Shown here in pieces: positions 59,039 through 64,000 of a stretch of 64,000 nt of DNA. Made by a program: the position numbers and the translations under genes. The notes below the pieces were generated by a model that was not told the origin of the DNA, did no database searches, and was given only the letters and a program-made list of their open reading frames with translations. Source of the DNA: Eucalyptus grandis (taxonomy: Eukaryota > Streptophyta > Magnoliopsida > Myrtales > Myrtaceae). Within the stretch, counting starts at the first letter, position 1, and every line of letters begins with the position of its first letter. The stretch lies in the NCBI RefSeq assembly GCF_016545825.1, contig NC_052618.1, positions 20,597,561 to 20,661,560 of the forward strand, given 5' to 3'.

Positions 59039-60058
59039 GGCCTATTCAAATAAGGCAAGGTAGAAGAAAGCCAGCTGAAGGATTAACCGAAGCAACTAAA
59101 GGGTCAGTTAAGTTGACTATTTTTTAGCAGTAGCAAAGAAAAAAGTACTCGGTAAGTTCAATAATTTGTATTTAGTTTTCATTTACGTTGTTATATGGCC
59201 TAATGTTATATTTATGATGTTATTTGCATTTTTCTCATATTCGAAGAAGGCAAGCTAGAGCTCAACTGCCAAAAGAGGGCCCAACTGAAAGGCCATCACA
59301 AGATCCATCACCAAGGTCACCACAAAGGCCACTAGAAGGGTTATCACAAGGGCCACCACAAAAGGCAACAGAATGTGTCATTAAAGCTAAATGGCTAAAT
59401 AGAAAAACAACATAAGAAAGCCAAATCAAAAGCCACTTATAAGAAGGCCATCTAGAAGACATCTAGCTAAAGAATTGGCCAAAGAAGCCCATGTTGTAGC
59501 TAAATAACCACAACAAAAGCCCAAGAAATCACATGTGAGAAGAAAGGCCAACCAATCACAGATACTTGAAAATGACGTTCCCTCTCGAACAAGAGTGGCT
59601 CTTGGGAAGAGGCTAAAACAATATGATTATGGTCTTTATACAAATTAGAATTCTGGAACAATTACTCTTAATGTAAGTTTTATAGGCTGCATTTAATTTA
59701 ATTTATGGTGCAAACTTTTGTTGATAATTGAGTTTTCTTTTTGAAGCATGGGAGAAGTTCAAAGGTTCTTATCTCTCAAGGCATAATTCAATAATCAACG
59801 GCTATGCCAACAAAAAAGAAGACATTGGCTATGCCAACAAGAAAGAAGAGTAAGAAGAACCCAGTTACAGGTCCATCTAAATCAGTTCAGCCTACGACAG
59901 TTGCAGCGCCTTCTGAATCAGTTCAGCCTAGGACAATTGCAACTCCATTAGAATTAACGCATCATGAGATAATTGACAAAGAAGTTTCACGTTTAGTTAG
60001 AAAAAGTGCAAGTATTATGAATCAAGTGAAAAGCCTATCAAAAGGAGCACGAACATGA
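59039..60058 (+). pseudogene. C-terminal coding remnant of the MULE transposase
   Basis: After the solo LTR the frame interrupted at ...KALPYLKLK resumes as GPIQIRQGRRKPAEGLTEAT. Further exonic-looking DNA follows: a Pro-rich stretch (PSQDPSPRSPQRPLEGLSQG near 59300) and a basic one at 59804-60058 (KKKTLAMPTRKKSKKNPVTG, ending VKSLSKGART). AG splice sites near 59236 and 59756 suggest short introns. These low-complexity tails are usual for plant MULE transposases. Stops are present. Confidence 0.55.
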
Positions 60059-60858
60059 GGCATTGTGCCTATTGATTGATGAAATGTGATGGGATATGGT
60101 TTGCAGGGTTGAGAGTCAGTTGTTTTACTGTGGATTTTTTTTTATAAATAGTTTGTCATTGAGTTTGTGAGATTTAATTTCAATATCAATGGAATGATCT
60201 TGTTGCTTATCATTTTTTCCTTTTTCATTTTTTTGATTTTGTTTTTACTTTTACTTATTACTTCCGATGGTAGATCTGTGGTGGTGGCTAGGGTGTTTGT
60301 GTGGCTGGTGGCAGCGACTAGTGAAGCCTGGTGGTGGTGGGTTTATTATGGGGGTTGGGTTGGGGGCTATTGCTATAGTTAGTATTGGTGCAAGAGTGCA
60401 GTGTGCATACCCTAGCTTGCATGAGCCCCTTTTACAATATACTCATGACCCACCACCAACAATGGCTGCCAATGGTGGGTCTATGGTGGTGGTTACGTGT
60501 TAGTGTGGTAGTTGGGATGCTGGTGTTGCTATGGTGGTAGCTAGTGGTGACTGCTGATACCTATTGATGGTGGGTCTATTATAGGGATTGGGTTGGGGGT
60601 TTGTGCTGCACCTGGTACAAGATGTAAGTGTGCAATATGCACATCTTGCACCAGGTAGTACTAGTGCAAGTTGGTGTCAAGCACCTTGCACTAGCAACTT
60701 CTGCAATTGCATACCACCAACATAATGGTGGCTGGTGGTGGCTCAAGTGGATGTCTAGGATGCTTGGTGTGGTTGGTGGTGATGGCTGGAGGTTGATGGT
60801 GGTGGCTGGTAGTAGTTGATGGCTGATGCAATTTATAGAGAAAATGTACAAAAAAAAT
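60059..60858. other. GGTGGT-rich non-coding interior of the MULE
   Basis: 3' of the transposase. Degenerate repeats of GGTGGTGGCTAGTG and GATGGTGGGTCTAT fill 60270-60840, producing low-complexity frames on both strands. No gene was called. Confidence 0.5.
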
Positions 60859-61035
60859 TGGCACTTAACTGATCATATTCTTAAAAAACCTAGCACATAA
60901 GTGTTCATTTTTAATCACAAATGACACTTAAGTGATCACTTTTAATAATAACTTGACACTTAAATGACTCTTTTTTTATGATGACTAGCACTTAAGTGAT
61001 CATTAGATATATCTTATAACACTTGAATAATCACT
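60859..61035. repeat. Tandem CACTTAAGTGATCA array in the MULE
   Basis: Five or six units of about 30-34 bp, each with CACTTAAGTGATCA or a variant (GGCACTTAACTGATCA, GACACTTAAGTGATCA, AGCACTTAAGTGATCA), the same core word as in the TIRs. They lie about 1.3 kb inside the right end. This may be a cluster of transposase-binding-type sites or a captured TIR end of a second element. Confidence 0.65.
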
Positions 61036-61687
61036 CATGTCCGTCCTATGTATATGCTGGTTTACAGCAAACCAGAGAAGTTGCTGGTTTATATATATGG
61101 TTCAACTTATGACAACTCCATTCAATTCAATGTTTGATGTTGGTTTACATTCAGTTCAAGTAAAGAAGTCACGACAACACATGGACCCAATATACATTCC
61201 ATCATCACCGATTTATATTCAAGAATAAGCAAAAACATAGTACAAATAGTATCTCATTCATTCATTCCCTTTCCTTGATTTCCCCACAAGTACAAGAAGT
61301 AACACATAATACATATGACAACCAAAAAAAAGAAAATAAAAAGACACTACAACGATCTTGTAGACAACTCAAAATTTTTTCTCATCTTTCAAAAAAATAA
61401 GTTACAAATCATTCAAAAATAATACATTTCTCCACTCATTTACAATTATGGCAGTCGGAGAAATTTCTTCTCATCTTCCAGTACTTTACATTTCATTATA
61501 AAGTAGGATAGACAAAAAAATAGCAACACAATAAATGGTTGGTAACACTTCCGTTCAATTTTCATTATTGAAACTTCATTATTCAAATGGTTGGCAGAAG
61601 ATGCTTAATCTTGTATTGAGTCAATATCATCCAAGTCATCCACAAGCGTAGATGGAGATTGATGACATCCATCAAGTAGGTCCAATA

Positions 61688-61909
61688 TCACCTATGTGAC
61701 TTGGTGAGAGAATTTCGATTGACCCATTTGAAAGATTTACACTTCAATCCTTCTCTATATCGGGCACATCCATAAAATCTTTTCTCAGGATTCATTCAAG
61801 TCCATGATATTTTTCTTGGACTTGGTAACCCACAAAAACATAAACGCTCGCCTTCTCCTTCACTTTAGCAAGAGAAATTTGAGCCAGTGCTGAAAGTTCT
61901 GCTCTCCAT
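61688..61909 (-). pseudogene. GRF-type zinc finger reading frame, convergent to the MULE transposase
   Basis: On the minus strand from ATG at 61909 the frame reads MESRTFSTGSNFSC, stop, SEGEGERLCFCGLPSPRKIS, WT, stop, MNPEKRFYGCARYREGLKCK, SFKWVNRNSLTKSHR. The spacing CxCG...SWT..NP.(K)RF.GC...C..F.W.(N/D) is the GRF zinc finger, with the Cys residues (CFC, GC, KC) all present. Two in-frame stops (TAA, TGA) break it. GRF fingers bind single-stranded DNA or RNA in proteins such as topoisomerase III and NEIL3, and are abundant in plant TE-associated proteins. A downstream second exon may follow (VDDLDDIDSIQD near 61610-61640). Here it lies inside the MULE and opposite in direction to the transposase. 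Confidence 0.7.
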
Positions 61910-62313
61910 TTCTAATATTTGACTGTAGAATTTGGGGCAAATCGAATTAGGGTTCGGGATTAGGCTTCCAATGCTTCAATGACATTTTGCTCGATTTAAG
62001 GTTTTAGATTTAGGGCAATGGGGAGACGATGTCGTTTTGGCTTATTTAAGGGCTCTATTTTGGCCAACTTTGAAACGACATCATTTTGGGTGAATTAGAG
62101 CTAAGTCGGCTCTCCGGCGAGCCATGTAGGTAAAAAATATTAATGTTTAATTGTCACATATGATTTCTGACCGATTTTGCCGAAGATGGCATTCAGGTTT
62201 TCCACTTTTCTTAAAATTTGGTACTTAAGTGTCACTTTCGTAACTTTTGACACTTTAAGTGTCCCTTTGTGCTAACTTTTGGCACTTGAAGCTATCTTTT
62301 GCCTTTATTTATG

Positions 62314-63612
62314 TTACGTGACAATGTCAGTATATTGGGGATTTCAAAAATTGGTCATTCGGAACTACATCAAACATAACCCATGATACCATCCCGACCC
62401 GAGATAGTCTGTACATGTCTAGTCACCTATCCTCCAATACTAGTATGCTCAAAAGTCATCCTTCGGATCCAAAAATGCTGCTTCATCTTCCTACTCTTGT
62501 CTTAGTTGATTGTACTACCGCCATCATCATCTCCATCATCACCTAGGTGTGGGATCGGCCCCACGAGCTATCCACCTACTCATACATAGACCACAAGGAA
62601 TCCCAAGAGTATAGGGCCTATCGAAACTTTGATGTCCACAAATAAAATGGCTATGCATTGAATGAAGGTGATGTTTGGAAAATCTAGATCCATGAAGTCA
62701 GAAAAATGCTAGGTGAGATCCATGGGTACCCCATAACTAATAGAGGTAGAAGCAGGAAGGATCAACATATTTCTATTGATCTGAAAAAATAAAATCAACA
62801 ACTAGTGAGTCTAAATTCACCAAGTAGAACCTGTCTATACTATATAAACCAATCACTGAACTGGCAAGGAAAGTCTCCATATAAAGATTATGGAATCAAT
62901 TTCAAATCAACTTACCTGAGAACCTTTTTTTCAAAATTAACTTAGTAGATCAATAAAAGCAATAGCTTTTCCAAATAAGTAATCAGTAGCTCTATTATAA
63001 TTGAAAAGTACTAAGGCTATATTCAATATGAATTCATCATGCTACCAAAAGGTGTGCAAAAGAACTGGAAAATGCCCGAACCACTTGGAGCTGAACTTGT
63101 AACATCCTCAACTTCAAGCTCTTTACATGGTAAAAGAGAAGTCTGAACTTGGTTTCACCGGTTAAACCCGATTGTGTCTACTTCCTCAAATCATGTCTTA
63201 GGCATGAACCTCAAGCCAAATAAGATAGTCAATTGTGGTAAAATTTGATTAGTCTAGGATGATAAGACCTTTAGAACTTAGATATTTTCCAAGTTGCATT
63301 TAATGCCTTCTTCATGTAATAAATCAAGGAACACGGACACTTGGCACGTTGGGACTTTACATTAGAAGATAAGATTAGATTTGGATTTAAAGCCATTAAT
63401 GAAGAGGACATCTCAGCCTTGGATAATCAAAATTTCTTTGGAAAAACAAGTGTGAACAGATGTGAACAAGTATGAACAAGTGTGAACAAATGTGAATGTA
63501 TTAAATAAAGTGGGGAAAAAGATATCCCTATAACCTAGGCCCATTAATATCCTAGGATCTAAGATCTAAGTGTGAATGGTAGACTTTGAAATCTACAAAT
63601 GAGAGGCCACAT

Positions 63613-63648
<36 letters not shown>

Positions 63649-64000
63649 AGGCCAAGACAAGTCCAACTTTGGATCAAGACAAATCTACCTTATCTCTTTT
63701 GGACATTAGCCAATAAATAACCAAGACAAGTGTTTAAGCTAGTATAGAGCCTACTTAAGATCTTGGGAGATAAGATTGTATAGTCATGGATGATCCTTGA
63801 TTCAAGGCCAAGTGGGAACACTACTATTTTCAGTTAGAACTTACCTCATTTAATTTTCGAAATTTTTGGACCTTTTTTTTTTTTGGTGAAAGGTAATAAA
63901 TATAAAGAGCAATGACAAACTGTACAAAAGATCACGGCATCAAAACTTACACTCAAGACAATAGAACGTTATGAGTGGAAGGATGCCGGGATGTAAAAGC
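62314..64000. other. Intergenic DNA right of the MULE, no gene recognised
   Basis: No convincing frame. 62340-62780 carries repeats-like sequence (GTGTGGGATCGGCCCCACGAG near 62548) of unknown family. At about 63099 TGTAACATCCTCAACTTCAA resembles an LTR start, but its partner is not in the window. An (AG)n microsatellite lies at 63615-63644. The word GTGAACAAG is repeated near 63452-63490. Confidence 0.4.
63615..63644. repeat. (AG)n microsatellite
   Basis: Fifteen uninterrupted AG dinucleotides, a simple sequence repeat. Confidence 0.95.

Larger units (their letters stand above)
52739..62303 (+). mobile_element. Autonomous-type MULE (Mutator-like), 9.6 kb, degenerate
   Basis: Both ends carry long imperfect inverted repeats (over 80 bp). 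The left includes AAGTACCAAAAGTTGGCACA and the right, reversed, AAGTGCCAAAAGTTAGCACA. A 10-bp direct repeat TTTATTTATG flanks it (52729-52738, 62304-62313), within the 9-11 bp MULE range. Near each end are copies of AAACGACGTCGTTT-like motifs (52960-53035; 62028-62080). Inside are a broken MuDR-type transposase with zinc knuckle (53993-56658 and beyond), further C-terminal coding DNA (59039-60058), a subterminal repeat array, and a convergent GRF zinc-finger frame (61688-61909). A 2.1-kb solo LTR has landed within the transposase region. Not capable of coding an intact transposase now. Confidence 0.9.

Noticed and set aside
60167..60851. Trp/Gly-rich and Pro/Thr-rich frames
   Set aside because: Derived from degenerate GGTGGT repeats within the MULE; low complexity on both strands.

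Overview
This is plant nuclear DNA, almost certainly from a woody or herbaceous eudicot. Coding exons are short and separated by canonical introns, the intergenic DNA is AT-rich, and the encoded proteins (MRS2/CorA magnesium transporter, RPAC2, OPT transporter) have plant-type sequences. LTR retrotransposons, MULEs, MITEs and a viral fossil make up much of the window. Species cannot be fixed from the sequence alone. There is no CRISPR array, operon or rRNA, and I did not recognise a tRNA gene.

Layout. 1-6.2 kb: gene-poor DNA with an eight-unit 33-bp tandem array and two non-autonomous MULE-type elements (2980-4353, and 5177-6199 with a 9-bp target duplication). 6.5-18.3 kb: an old endogenous pararetrovirus remnant on the minus strand, split between its protease and reverse transcriptase by a complete minus-strand Sirevirus-like Ty1/copia element (7063-16632, 5-bp duplication ATGAT) that carries an extra env-position reading frame. 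18.4-19.8 kb: a candidate TIR element and AT-rich DNA.

19.8-33.9 kb: a tandem duplication of RPAC2, the shared AC19 subunit of RNA polymerases I and III. Copy 1 (20893-22228) is compact and intact. Copy 2 (24260-32429) keeps an open frame and its splice sites. Its second intron has grown to about 7.3 kb through a Pack-MULE-like element and a full copia element (26499-32104, duplication CCCCT). A small deletion gave it a new C-terminus, and a 931-bp solo LTR sits in its 3' flank.

33.9-46.4 kb: two tandem minus-strand MRS2/MGT magnesium-transporter genes, each with six coding exons of matching phases, GMN motifs, and a shared GC-AG intron. 46.4-52.7 kb: MITEs, an unidentified GC-rich insert, and a truncated oligopeptide-transporter (OPT) pseudogene exon with an in-frame stop.

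52.7-62.3 kb: a 9.6-kb degenerate autonomous-type MULE with long terminal inverted repeats and a 10-bp duplication. It encodes a broken MuDR-type transposase and, convergently, a broken GRF zinc-finger frame. A 2.1-kb solo LTR with duplication TAAAG is nested inside it. 62.3-64 kb: no recognised gene.

Translations and alignments here were done by eye. Exon borders rest on GT/GC-AG sites, frame continuity and comparison between the paralogues inside the window.
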